A stretch of 36,245 bases of DNA from Poseidonibacter ostreae (GTDB lineage Bacteria > Campylobacterota > Campylobacteria > Campylobacterales > Arcobacteraceae): assembly GCF_009208075.1 (NCBI RefSeq), contig NZ_WFKJ01000032.1:1-36245 (forward strand). Reading direction: 5' to 3'. The notes beneath the pieces are model-generated. The model searched no databases. It had not been told where the DNA came from and saw nothing but the letters and a program-made list of their open reading frames with translations. This document shows, in pieces, positions 28,485 to 35,615 of the stretch (its first letter is position 1; each line of letters starts with the position of its first letter). The position numbers and the translations under genes are program-made.

Positions 28485-29587
28485 GACTTCATTAATATCT
28501 GTTAAATATTCTTCACATTTTGTGATAATCTCAGCAACTCTTTTTTCACTTGAAAAAACATCTGTTAATTCGTTTGTTTGATATTTGCCATTTTATATTT
28601 TGTAAATCAACACTATCACTAATTCCAAAATATTGAAAAGGACAAAGTAGTTTTCTATTTAATGCTTCAGGAAGTCTAATCTCAGAAGCAATTACGCCAC
28701 AAAAATCATCTAGAATATTTTCATTATCCATTAGAATTTCTTCTTGATAATGATGTGGTTTTATATCAAAGAAAGTTGAAAATTTATTTGTATCTTTTAT
28801 GGAACCACTTTTTAGTGCAATTTGAAGTTTTTGCTTTTTCTCTTATGTAAAAACTTCAAATTCTTTATCTTCCCAATATGTTTCAAAAGTTTTTTGAAAC
28901 TTTTTTATTATGTGTGAAATTTCTGAATTTGTTACTTTTAAATTCCATTCTAATCCACTGGTAAGTGCACTTCTTGAAATATTTGAAGAACCTATATATC
29001 CTGTATGAAAACCCGTATCTCTAAAAAACAAATAAGATTTTGCATGCAATCTTTCATTTGCTGTATTATATGAAACTTTGATTTCAGTATTTGGTAAACT
29101 TGCTAAAAATTCAACCGCTTTTAAATCAGTTGCTCCCATATAAGAAGTAGTGATAATTTTTAATTGTTTTCCTCTTTTTGTAAATTATCTTAACTCTTTT
29201 TCAAATATTCTAATTCCTGACCACTTAATAAAAGAGACCAAAAAATATATTTTATCTGAGGAAAGTATTTCTTCTTTTATTTCACTTTCTAAAGAAACAC
29301 CTGCATTACCTCCTGTAAAAAGTTCACTTTGAGTAAGCCCTGTATATGGTGTAATTTCTTTGATATAAGAATCAAAATCTTTTATATGGGAATCAAGTTT
29401 AGGTATAACCGCTTATTAAATTTAAAGAATAATTTATGAAGTTACTTATATATTGCGTTAAAAAAGTTGAAGCTTCTGATTTCTCAATGGCAGTAGTTTT
29501 ATAATAGATAGTTTCTAAATCTAAAGAATTTAGTTTGTTTGAAATCAAACTATTTATGAGTTGTTCGTATAATCCATTTTTAAACAT
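27558..29587 (-). pseudogene. Decayed PLD-domain / superfamily 2 helicase gene (DUF3427-type layout)
   Basis: Reading from 29587 downward, pieces of one protein can be chained. The N-terminus (MFKNGLYEQLINSLI) runs to a frameshift near 29402. A PLD-like domain follows ([11 protein letters not shown] then [12 protein letters not shown]), with an in-frame stop at 29185-29187 before it and another at 28843-28845 after it. Next come KPHHYQEEIL and then, without a break in frame near 28731, MDNENILDDFCGV. The latter normally lies after the ATPase motifs, so the Walker A and DEAD-box region is deleted. A frameshift near 28590 follows, and then the helicase C-lobe. The end is lost at the junction near 27558. 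The intact ancestor was probably a PLD-fused helicase of the kind found in accessory regions. It cannot work now. Confidence 0.88.
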
Positions 29588-29632
29588 TTAGAATCCAATT
29601 ATTTTTGTAAATTGAGTTTATCATATTTTTAA

Positions 29633-29771
29633 TTTAACATATATACTAAATTAAAAGTGGTTTCTCAAATATTTACAATCTACACCCTAATATTTAGTAT
29701 ATAAACTAAATTTAAAGTGAATATTTATTTTAAAAGCTATATAATTAATAATATTTAACTTATATACTAAA
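29633..29771. promoter_or_regulatory. Three evenly spaced operator palindromes upstream of hipB
   Basis: The motif TTTARY-N6-ACTAAA occurs three times: 29633-29650 (TTTAAC ATATAT ACTAAA), 29693-29710 (TTTAGT ATATAA ACTAAA, arms perfectly inverted) and 29754-29771 (TTTAAC TTATAT ACTAAA). Their starts are 60 and 61 bp apart, close to six helical turns, so they face the same side of the helix. The last is 26 bp before the hipB start. They are the likely HipB binding sites for autoregulation, by analogy with multi-operator hip promoters. Confidence 0.7.
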
Positions 29772-29797
29772 TAAGAACATATATTAAAGGTATTAAA

Positions 29798-30010
29798 ATG
29801 GAATCTACTTCTACTAAAATAGGTAAAACTATAAAAATAAGAAGAAAAGAATTAAATCTTGAATTAAAAGATTTACAAGATTATTCAGGTGTTAATTATG
29901 TTTCAATATCTGAAATTGAAAATGGAAAAGCTAATCCTACCGTTAAGACACTAGAGAAACTTTTAGATGTACTTGGAATGGAATTAGATATCAAAGTGAA
30001 GATTAAATAA
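29798..30010 (+). CDS. hipB: HipB-like XRE-family antitoxin/repressor
   Basis: This 70-residue protein is almost entirely one Cro/C1-type helix-turn-helix (IGKTIKIRRKELNLELKDLQ, YSGVNYVSISEIENGKANPT, LEKLLDVLG). It is the DNA-binding member of a HipBST-type toxin-antitoxin operon and should bind the three palindromes just upstream. Its stop TAA shares one base with the next start (TAATG), so it is translationally coupled. It lacks the long tail of classical HipB. Confidence 0.9.
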   Translation: MESTSTKIGKTIKIRRKELNLELKDLQDYSGVNYVSISEIENGKANPTVKTLEKLLDVLGMELDIKVKIK

Positions 30011-30336
30011 TGCAAAGAGCAAAAGTTTTTAGAAATACAATATTTACTGGTTTACTTACAAAGTTTGATGAAAATAGTTATAGCTTTGTTTATGACAAAG
30101 AGTATTTAACTAAAGATAATTCAAAAGCTATTAGTCTAACATTCCCTTTAAAAGAAGAAGAATTTACATCAAAAAGTTTGTTTCCTTTTTTTTATAATCT
30201 ATTAGCAGAAGGAAAATTAAAAGATATACAATGTAAAGAGCTTAGAATTGATAAAAATGATGATTTTTCAAGGTTATTATTAACAACCAAAGAGAACACA
30301 ATAGGTTCAATTACAATAGAAAAAGATGAGATATAA
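30010..30336 (+). CDS. hipS: HipS-like protein (stand-alone HipA N-terminal domain)
   Basis: This 108-residue protein corresponds to the N-terminal subdomain that is fused to the kinase in classical HipA: RAKVFRNTIFTGLLTK, FVYDKEYL, ISLTFPLKEEEF, FPFFYNLLAEGKL and the closing KNDDFSRLLLTTKENTIGSI. In the tripartite HipBST system this piece is a separate protein, HipS, which neutralises the kinase. It lies between HipB (one base overlap) and the kinase gene (two bases gap), in the same order as E. coli O127 HipBST. The split is not a frameshift artefact, since both proteins have proper ends and starts. Confidence 0.88.
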   Translation: MQRAKVFRNTIFTGLLTKFDENSYSFVYDKEYLTKDNSKAISLTFPLKEEEFTSKSLFPFFYNLLAEGKLKDIQCKELRIDKNDDFSRLLLTTKENTIGSITIEKDEI

Positions 30337-30338
30337 AA

Positions 30339-31337
30339 ATGGAAGATAAGATATGTTTAGGCTGTTTAGCAGAAAATAAAAAACTAAGAAATAACTATTG
30401 TTCAAAGTGTATTAAAGAACTATTTAATGGAAAGGTACCAAATCCTTTAAATTTTGACAGAATTGAATTTACTAAAAAAAGAGCAGAATTATCACCTAGA
30501 ATGTCAATCTCTGGAGTACAAGATAAAATCTCTTTAACTTTTGAAAAAAAAGATTTAGTCCCAACTGCAAGTAATGGAAAATATATTTTAAAACCTATTA
30601 CAAATGGAGATGGGCATATTCAAAATGAAAAAGATATTGTGGCAAATGAACATTTATCAATGATTATCTCAAAGAATATATTTAAAATTCCTACAGCTTT
30701 GTGTGGTTTGATTATGTTTAGTGATGGAGAGTTAGCTTATATAACAAAGAGATTTGATTATGATGAAGAAACAAACTTGAAATATGATCAAGAAGATTTT
30801 GCTGGAATTATGGGAATAACACCAGTAACTCATGGAGAAAATTATAAATATGATGCTTGTAGTTATTTAGATTGTGCAAAGATGATAAAAAAGTATGTTG
30901 CATCAAGTGTAATATCACAAGAAGACTTTTTTAAAAGAATTATTCTAAATTATCTAATATCTAATGGTGATGCACATATTAAAAACTTTTCTTTGTATAG
31001 TAAAGCAGATTCTAGAGAATACTTTTTAACACCAAGTTATGATTTATTAAACACAAGATTTCATATAAATGAAAAATATGGAGATATGGCAATAGATTTA
31101 TTAGATGATTATACGGATACTTATGAAGCTTATGGTTACTATACTTATGATGATTTTAAAACTTTTGCTAAGTTCATAGATTTACCAGAAATCAGATTTA
31201 ATAAAATTATGAAATTTATTGAAGACTCATATTTAGATGTAGAAGACTTGATTGATAAATCTTTTTTAAGTCCTAAAGCAAAAGAATTTTATAAAGAATC
31301 ATATAAAGATAGAATAAAAAGAGTAAGGAGCAAATAG
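30339..31337 (+). CDS. hipT: HipT-like Ser/Thr kinase toxin
   Basis: This 332-residue kinase has the HipA C-terminal fold. RMSISGVQDK (residues 54-63) is the regulatory Gly-rich loop, with Ser56 and Ser58 in the same spacing as the two autophosphorylated serines of E. coli HipT. ATP-binding Lys85 is in ILKP. NEHLS, TKRFD, the catalytic loop NGDAHIKNF (Asp211, Asn216) and metal-binding Asp235 in SYD are all present. At the N-terminus two CxxC pairs (Cys6/Cys9 and Cys21/Cys24) look like a zinc ribbon, an extra absent from E. coli HipT. HipT of E. coli phosphorylates tryptophanyl-tRNA synthetase; the target here is unknown. Confidence 0.9.
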   Translation: MEDKICLGCLAENKKLRNNYCSKCIKELFNGKVPNPLNFDRIEFTKKRAELSPRMSISGVQDKISLTFEKKDLVPTASNGKYILKPITNGDGHIQNEKDIVANEHLSMIISKNIFKIPTALCGLIMFSDGELAYITKRFDYDEETNLKYDQEDFAGIMGITPVTHGENYKYDACSYLDCAKMIKKYVASSVISQEDFFKRIILNYLISNGDAHIKNFSLYSKADSREYFLTPSYDLLNTRFHINEKYGDMAIDLLDDYTDTYEAYGYYTYDDFKTFAKFIDLPEIRFNKIMKFIEDSYLDVEDLIDKSFLSPKAKEFYKESYKDRIKRVRSK

Positions 31338-31450
31338 TCTAAGTTTACGATTGGTGTTGCACTTCTAAGTTAAAAGAGCGTCCTTTATATTTATCTTTCT
31401 AAATTTTATATTTAGTGTGATATAGGTATGAATTGATTTTTAAGAGACAT

Positions 31451-31497
31451 AAAAAAAGCCCGACCTAAACACTGCAAACAGTGATTAAATCGGGCTT
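31451..31497 (-). terminator. Rho-independent terminator of the interrupted tRNA
   Basis: On the - strand, AAGCCCGA pairs with TCGGGCTT (31456-31463 with 31490-31497), with an inner CACTG/CAGTG stem (31470-31474 with 31479-31483), followed by a T-run (31451-31457). It lies six bases beyond the CCA of the tRNA fragment, as a native tRNA terminator would. Confidence 0.85.
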
Positions 31498-31502
31498 CTA
31501 GG

Positions 31503-31545
31503 TGGTACGCCTGGAGGGATTCGAACCCCCAACCGCCGGGGCCGA
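31503..31545 (-). other. 3' fragment of a tRNA gene: attachment site at the left end of an integrated element
   Basis: On the - strand the sequence carries a full T arm (GGGGG-TTCGAAT-CCCTC), a 3' acceptor strand CAGGCGT, discriminator A and encoded CCA (31503-31505). Nothing to its right can form an acceptor 5' strand, D arm or anticodon arm; the DNA turns AT-rich after about 31545. Fragments of this kind mark the end of an element inserted into the 3' half of a tRNA gene. GC-rich bases before the T arm (CGGCCCCGGCGG) could be part of a long variable arm (Leu, Ser) or of the anticodon stem, so the amino acid cannot be assigned. Confidence 0.85.
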
Positions 31546-31678
31546 AACTCTTTTTATATCTTTATCTTATCTTTCTTAAAGTTATACAAATATCTCTACA
31601 TTTACCTTAAAATAGTACTTTCTTTAAACTTCTTATTACCTTAAGTACTCTACAATATTATTATCTTATATAAATTTA

Positions 31679-31698
31679 GGTTAGCAATAGGTTAGCAA
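31679..31698 (+). repeat. Tandem GGTTAGCAA repeats before the integrase
   Basis: GGTTAGCAA occurs at 31679-31687 and 31690-31698, 11 bp apart, between the attachment site and the integrase start. Such helically phased repeats are typical of integrase arm sites or of an autoregulatory site. A related GGTTAGC lies inverted near 34759. Confidence 0.45.
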
Positions 31699-31716
31699 AA
31701 TAAAGAGGTGTTTAAT

Positions 31717-32799
31717 ATGGCAAGAGTTAGAAGCAAAAAAAATGATGGTGTTTATATCAACAAACTACAAAATGGTGATATTAGTTATTCCATTACTTAT
31801 AAAGATGAACATAATAAATTAAAATGGTTCAATGTAGGAAAAAAAAGCGGTGGGATAACTGAAACCTATTGTAATGCAAAAAGAAATGAATTTATAAACA
31901 AAATCAATTTAGGTGAAGATCCTCAAGCCAAGAAAAAGAAAAAAAACATTATTACTTTTGATTCAATTGCTAAAAAGTATTTTGATAGTGTAGAAGGCAT
32001 AAATCGAGATAACAAAAATTCTATCGCAAGATATGAACTGCATATAAAACCTTTTATTGGACATAAAGACATTTCATTAATTGACTATACAGATATTGAA
32101 AAGATACAAAAAGCAAAACAAAAAACACACGCACCAAAAACAGTAAATCATTTAACTACACTTGCAGGAACAATTTTCAACTATGCAATCAAAAAAGAAA
32201 GAATGAGAATAATAAATCCAGCAAGTGAAATTGATAATCTAAAGGTCGATAATAAAAGAGAAAGGTTTTTAAACCTGGAAGAGATAAAAGCTTTACTTGA
32301 TGAAGTTGCAGAGAATGAAACATTAAATCTATTCACAAGATTATCTTTATCAACTGGTGGTAGAGCTTCAACAATTATGAACATAAAGAAAAAAGATGTA
32401 GATATTGAAAACCACACCATTAACTTATATGATTTTAAAAATGGTACTTCTTACAAAGGATTCATAACAGATGATCTATTTCCTATAATAGAAAACCTAT
32501 TACCTCATCTCAAAATTAATGATTATCTTATTACAACTTATGCAATGGATACCATACAACACAAAATGAAAGCCATACTTGATGATTTATTCAATATAGG
32601 GTTAAAATCCAATGATTCAAAGAATAGAGCAGTTACCCACACATTAAGACATACTTTTGCTTCACAACTTGCAATGAATGGAACTCCAATCTATACAATT
32701 CAAAAACTAATGAACCATAAAGATATAAATATGACTTTAAGATATGCAAAACTTGCTCCTGATAATGGAAAAAATGAAGTGAAAGGACTATATAAATGA
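31717..32799 (+). CDS. int: Tyrosine-type site-specific integrase
   Basis: This is a 360-residue phage-type integrase. A GTG at 31708 is also in frame, but AAGAGG at 31703-31708 is well spaced for the ATG at 31717. An arm-binding N-terminal domain (about 8-60, NKLQNGDISYSITYKD) is followed by a core-binding domain (about 78-165) and a catalytic domain. The catalytic residues are Arg216 (TGGRAS), His308 and Arg311 (HTLRH), His334 (MNHKDI) and Tyr343 (LRYAKL). It points away from the tRNA fragment about 170 bp to its left, the usual layout for elements inserted into a tRNA gene, and it should catalyse integration there. Confidence 0.95.
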   Translation: MARVRSKKNDGVYINKLQNGDISYSITYKDEHNKLKWFNVGKKSGGITETYCNAKRNEFINKINLGEDPQAKKKKKNIITFDSIAKKYFDSVEGINRDNKNSIARYELHIKPFIGHKDISLIDYTDIEKIQKAKQKTHAPKTVNHLTTLAGTIFNYAIKKERMRIINPASEIDNLKVDNKRERFLNLEEIKALLDEVAENETLNLFTRLSLSTGGRASTIMNIKKKDVDIENHTINLYDFKNGTSYKGFITDDLFPIIENLLPHLKINDYLITTYAMDTIQHKMKAILDDLFNIGLKSNDSKNRAVTHTLRHTFASQLAMNGTPIYTIQKLMNHKDINMTLRYAKLAPDNGKNEVKGLYK

Positions 32800-32827
32800 A
32801 TTACATTTTTTTAAGAGGAAAATCAAG

Positions 32828-33874
32828 ATGAAAAAGAAAATTACTACACCTGAAAAAATAAAGGCATATAAAGAGAAGATGGACGAACTCAGTAAAACTG
32901 ATTATGAATTAACAGATGAACAAATTAAATTAATTGTTGATTTTATTGAAGTGCTTAGAGCAAAAAATAACGGATTAATCTTTGAGGGTTTTTTTGATGA
33001 GAACGAAAAGGCAATACATAAATTTAATGCAATACTTACTTTTTGTTTGCAAAGTAGTATTAACATGCAAGGAACACTAGACATCTTAATAAATTGTGAT
33101 ATTGCTTTTATAAAATGCATAAGAAAGCTTTTTATTTCAAAGGATTTGATTAATCTTAAAGAAACTCACCTAGAAGAAATAACAATAGAATATGAACGCG
33201 ATCTAAGAAAAGAATTATTAATTAGAATTGAAGAGCTTTCAGAATATGGTAATAGAATTCAGCTAAATAAATACAGTAATTTATATCAAGAAATTTTAAA
33301 TAATAGCTATGAGGAAACGATAAAAAGAATTAACAACAAGATTAATGATATTCACTTACCTTTTAACCAATATAAGATTGATCAATCAGAAGTTATTCAA
33401 AATTTAGAACATGAAAAAAATACATTCAATGACTTGATAACCAACAATATGAAAAGAAGTAAATTAATAGGCAATAATCATTTTTTATCTCACTTAGTAA
33501 ATGATGATATTGAAATTACAGATGACTACAATATAGTATTTAAAGGACATACTGAAAGTTTAGTAATTGGTTATACTTCCAAAGCAATACTTTTATCAAT
33601 TGATAAGAATATCGTAATAAGAGAGTTAAAAACTAAAATAAAGATTTTGACTGATTTTAGACAAGAGGAAAGCGATATTTTAATAGAGTATAGTAAAACA
33701 TTGATTGAATTTGCACAAACAAAACGATATGCAAACTACATACCATTTAAGATTATTGCAAAAAGAATGAATTTAACAAAGAATGTTGCAAAAAATTATG
33801 CAAAAGCACTAATTCAAATTAATGAAAAATCCTTTAAAGATAGATTTGATGAATTGAATACTTTAGAATTCTAA
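32828..33874 (+). CDS. Uncharacterised element protein downstream of the integrase
   Basis: I do not recognise this 348-residue protein. It has no signal peptide or membrane helix, is rich in charged helices, and has a long coiled-coil-like stretch at about 115-215. The last 60 residues (YIPFKIIAKRMNLTKNVAKN, then YAKALIQINEKSFKDRF) could hold a helix-turn-helix. It starts 28 bp after the integrase with an AGAGGA ribosome site. A 146 bp AT-rich gap separates it from the next gene, so integrase and this gene may form one unit. Confidence 0.7.
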   Translation: MKKKITTPEKIKAYKEKMDELSKTDYELTDEQIKLIVDFIEVLRAKNNGLIFEGFFDENEKAIHKFNAILTFCLQSSINMQGTLDILINCDIAFIKCIRKLFISKDLINLKETHLEEITIEYERDLRKELLIRIEELSEYGNRIQLNKYSNLYQEILNNSYEETIKRINNKINDIHLPFNQYKIDQSEVIQNLEHEKNTFNDLITNNMKRSKLIGNNHFLSHLVNDDIEITDDYNIVFKGHTESLVIGYTSKAILLSIDKNIVIRELKTKIKILTDFRQEESDILIEYSKTLIEFAQTKRYANYIPFKIIAKRMNLTKNVAKNYAKALIQINEKSFKDRFDELNTLEF

Positions 33875-34020
33875 TAATCCTTATTACTACTACAAAGCAT
33901 AAATAATTAAAGCCACTTAGTACCCCTACAATACTTATGTAAATTTATTAAATATGCTTCTTCTCAACTCTTTCATAATTTTCTATACTTCCATATACAA
34001 ACCAAAACAAAGGCTAACTT

Positions 34021-34275
34021 ATGGAACTTAAATTTACAAACCCTCAAACAGAATTAGTTTATCAAGATTTAAAATCAAGATACAACAAAGCAACACTCAC
34101 AAAAAAAGAACTTGCTAATGAATTTACAGTATCAACATCAACAATTGATTTGTACATTTCAAAAGGTATTGGAATACCCAACTATAAAAAATTAGGTACA
34201 GCAAAAAATGCAAAAGTAGTGTTCAATATTATAGATGTAGCTGAATACTTATCACAAACAATCAAAACGGCTTAA
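34021..34275 (+). CDS. Small helix-turn-helix protein (AlpA/excisionase-like)
   Basis: This 84-residue protein has a predicted winged-helix or MerR-type HTH over residues 25-75. LTKKELANEFTVSTSTIDLY is the helix-turn-helix, and GIPNYKKLGTAKNAKVVFNI fits the wing with a beta hairpin, followed by VAEYLSQ. This is the usual shape of excisionase and AlpA-type phage regulators. It begins the right-hand gene group of the element and precedes the next gene by two bases. The role in excision or regulation is inferred from shape and position. Confidence 0.65.
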   Translation: MELKFTNPQTELVYQDLKSRYNKATLTKKELANEFTVSTSTIDLYISKGIGIPNYKKLGTAKNAKVVFNIIDVAEYLSQTIKTA

Positions 34276-34277
34276 CC

Positions 34278-34562
34278 ATGAAACTAGAAACTAGAATAAA
34301 AGCAATTGTAACGCATACAATAGAAGATTTTAATAATAGTGGGTCTCACTTCAAGGAGAGCAATAAAAAGATTATAAAGTGGCTTGCAAGTGATTTAATG
34401 AATTTAAAAGATATTGAAGAATTATCAACTATTGAAATATCTCTTCTTATACTTCAAAAACTGAACAGTTTAGATTTAGTAAATTTAGAAATGATTACAG
34501 AAACTATTACAAATAGCAAAAAATCCGATATTGTTCAAATTAGAAAAAAGGAGAGTAAATGA
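34278..34562 (+). CDS. Small unknown element protein
   Basis: These 94 residues are mostly helical, charged and cytoplasmic (LETRIKAIVTHTIEDFNNSG at the start, LEMITETITNSKKSDIV near the end). No family is recognised. It follows the HTH gene by two bases and is presumably co-transcribed with it. Confidence 0.6.
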   Translation: MKLETRIKAIVTHTIEDFNNSGSHFKESNKKIIKWLASDLMNLKDIEELSTIEISLLILQKLNSLDLVNLEMITETITNSKKSDIVQIRKKESK

Positions 34563-34805
34563 AAAAAACATAAAAACCCCATCAAAGTTATTTGATTAAA
34601 AAAGATGAGGTATATAATTAACGTAGTAAGTTATTATATCATATCTCAATATCAATATTTAAATCAAAAACTTAAATTCTAAAATTTGTTAAAAGATAGC
34701 TATAGAGCCTAAATAATAGTTATTTCACTATTACTCAAGAATATCTTGTTGCCTAAAAAATGGCTAACCAGTAATTAAAACAATAGAAAACTTAAAAGGT
34801 TTAGT
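34563..34805 (+). promoter_or_regulatory. Gene-free stretch with inverted repeats before the replication gene group
   Basis: This 243 bp has no convincing frame. Near its start ACCCCATC and GATGAGGT (one mismatch) flank a 20-base loop without a T-run. Further on, AATAGT/ACTATT (34715-34720 with 34727-34732) and CAAGA-ATA-TCTTG (34736-34748) are adjacent inverted repeats, and GGCTAACC lies just after. They could be operator sites controlling the following genes. This is a weak, pattern-only call. Confidence 0.35.
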
Positions 34806-34970
34806 ATGAATAAAGAAAAAAGAATCGAAATTCTAAGACTAAAAGCAAAACAGAGTGGAAAGCTTATGATTAGTTTCTTACTAGATGGAAAGAAAATGGA
34901 ACTAGAAAACCTTGAATTTGAAAAAAGGTTTGGAGAATTAAATGATTACAAAAGAGAAAAAGGGAGTTGA
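34806..34970 (+). CDS. Very small element protein (54 residues)
   Basis: The frame starts with an ATG six bases after AAAAGG, a good ribosome site, and encodes 54 charged residues (MNKEKRIEILRLKAKQSGKL at the start, ending YKREKGS). Its stop TGA (34968-34970) is two bases before the TTG start of the next gene, as in coupled genes. No function is recognised. Confidence 0.55.
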   Translation: MNKEKRIEILRLKAKQSGKLMISFLLDGKKMELENLEFEKRFGELNDYKREKGS

Positions 34971-34972
34971 TT

Positions 34973-35314
34973 TTGACTACAAATAAGAACAAAAGACTTA
35001 CAGACAGTAAATATATTGCTAAGAAAGAGTTTGAAGCTAATAAGCTGAAAGAATTAACGATAAAAGGCATAAGTCTAACTCATGCAGATAAATATAACTT
35101 CATAGTTGAAGGAAACAATTCTAGAGGTTACTTTGGAATATTAAAAGCTGCACTTAGAAGATTCTTTGTTTTGCTAAATGGAGAGATAAGTATAGCATTT
35201 GAGAACTTTGCAGATCTGTATGAAGATGTTAAGCCTAGTATGCCTTGCAACTTGATTGATATTGAAAATATAAAAAAAGAATTATTGAAAGGATTAAATA
35301 ATGAAAAAGCCTAA
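34973..35314 (+). CDS. Small unknown element protein
   Basis: This 113-residue protein of unknown family is basic at the start and helical. It starts at TTG 34973, six bases after AGGGAG (34961-34966). The other in-frame TTG at 34967 lies directly on that ribosome site and is less likely. The middle (NNSRGYFGILKAALRRFFVL) is hydrophobic-basic but too charged for a membrane helix. It overlaps the next gene by 14 bp. Confidence 0.6.
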   Translation: MTTNKNKRLTDSKYIAKKEFEANKLKELTIKGISLTHADKYNFIVEGNNSRGYFGILKAALRRFFVLLNGEISIAFENFADLYEDVKPSMPCNLIDIENIKKELLKGLNNEKA

Positions 35315-35615
35315 AGGAGTATCTCATTATCTGGTATTAAAAGATTTAATAAAAGGTGTTGATGTAAGAGCAAAAAGTGATTCTGTATTTTATCTTACAT
35401 CAAGGATAGAGAATGTTAAGTGTGAACTAAATAAGCAAGGGTTAGATTTTATTGAAGATGTAACAAAAGAAACAACATTTTCTCATTACAAGCCATATAT
35501 ATTAACTCCATCAAGTAGAAATATTAAAAAAGCAGAAGATTTGATACAGATATATGCAACAGATGATGTTTTGGATTTTTTAGAAGAAACAAAAAAGCTA
35601 AACAATGGCAAGTAA
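35301..35615 (+). CDS. Small unknown element protein
   Basis: These 104 residues overlap the preceding gene by 14 bp and the next by 11 bp, showing translational coupling in one gene group. The N-terminal part (GVSHYLVLKDLIKGVDVRAK, then SVFYLTSRIENVKCELNKQG) looks like a small helical DNA-associated domain of the phage helix-turn-helix type found before replication genes. That is only an impression; no family was recognised. Confidence 0.55.
   Translation: MKKPKGVSHYLVLKDLIKGVDVRAKSDSVFYLTSRIENVKCELNKQGLDFIEDVTKETTFSHYKPYILTPSSRNIKKAEDLIQIYATDDVLDFLEETKKLNNGK

Noticed and set aside
28546-28731. Short - strand frame taken alone as a gene
   Set aside because: It is the middle piece of the decayed helicase: it continues in frame on the left from the PLD piece and is broken by a frameshift near 28590.
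28843-29139. 98-residue PLD-like frame as an independent small nuclease gene
   Set aside because: Helicase-like sequence continues in frame beyond both of its stops, it lacks a ribosome site, and it has one PLD half-motif only. It is part of the pseudogene.
29150-29332. + strand frame over the helicase remnant
   Set aside because: It is an antisense shadow: the opposite strand reads as continuous helicase-like protein.
29633-29771. CRISPR-like array
   Set aside because: The spacing of three copies at 60 bp looks array-like, but the repeats are short degenerate palindromes in AT-rich DNA with no cas genes. Operators explain them better.
31503-31580. Complete tRNA gene
   Set aside because: Only the T arm, acceptor 3' strand and CCA are present; no 5' acceptor, D arm or anticodon arm can be formed from the AT-rich bases beyond 31545.
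34563-34620. Terminator after the 94-residue gene
   Set aside because: The possible stem has a mismatch, a long loop and no T-run.
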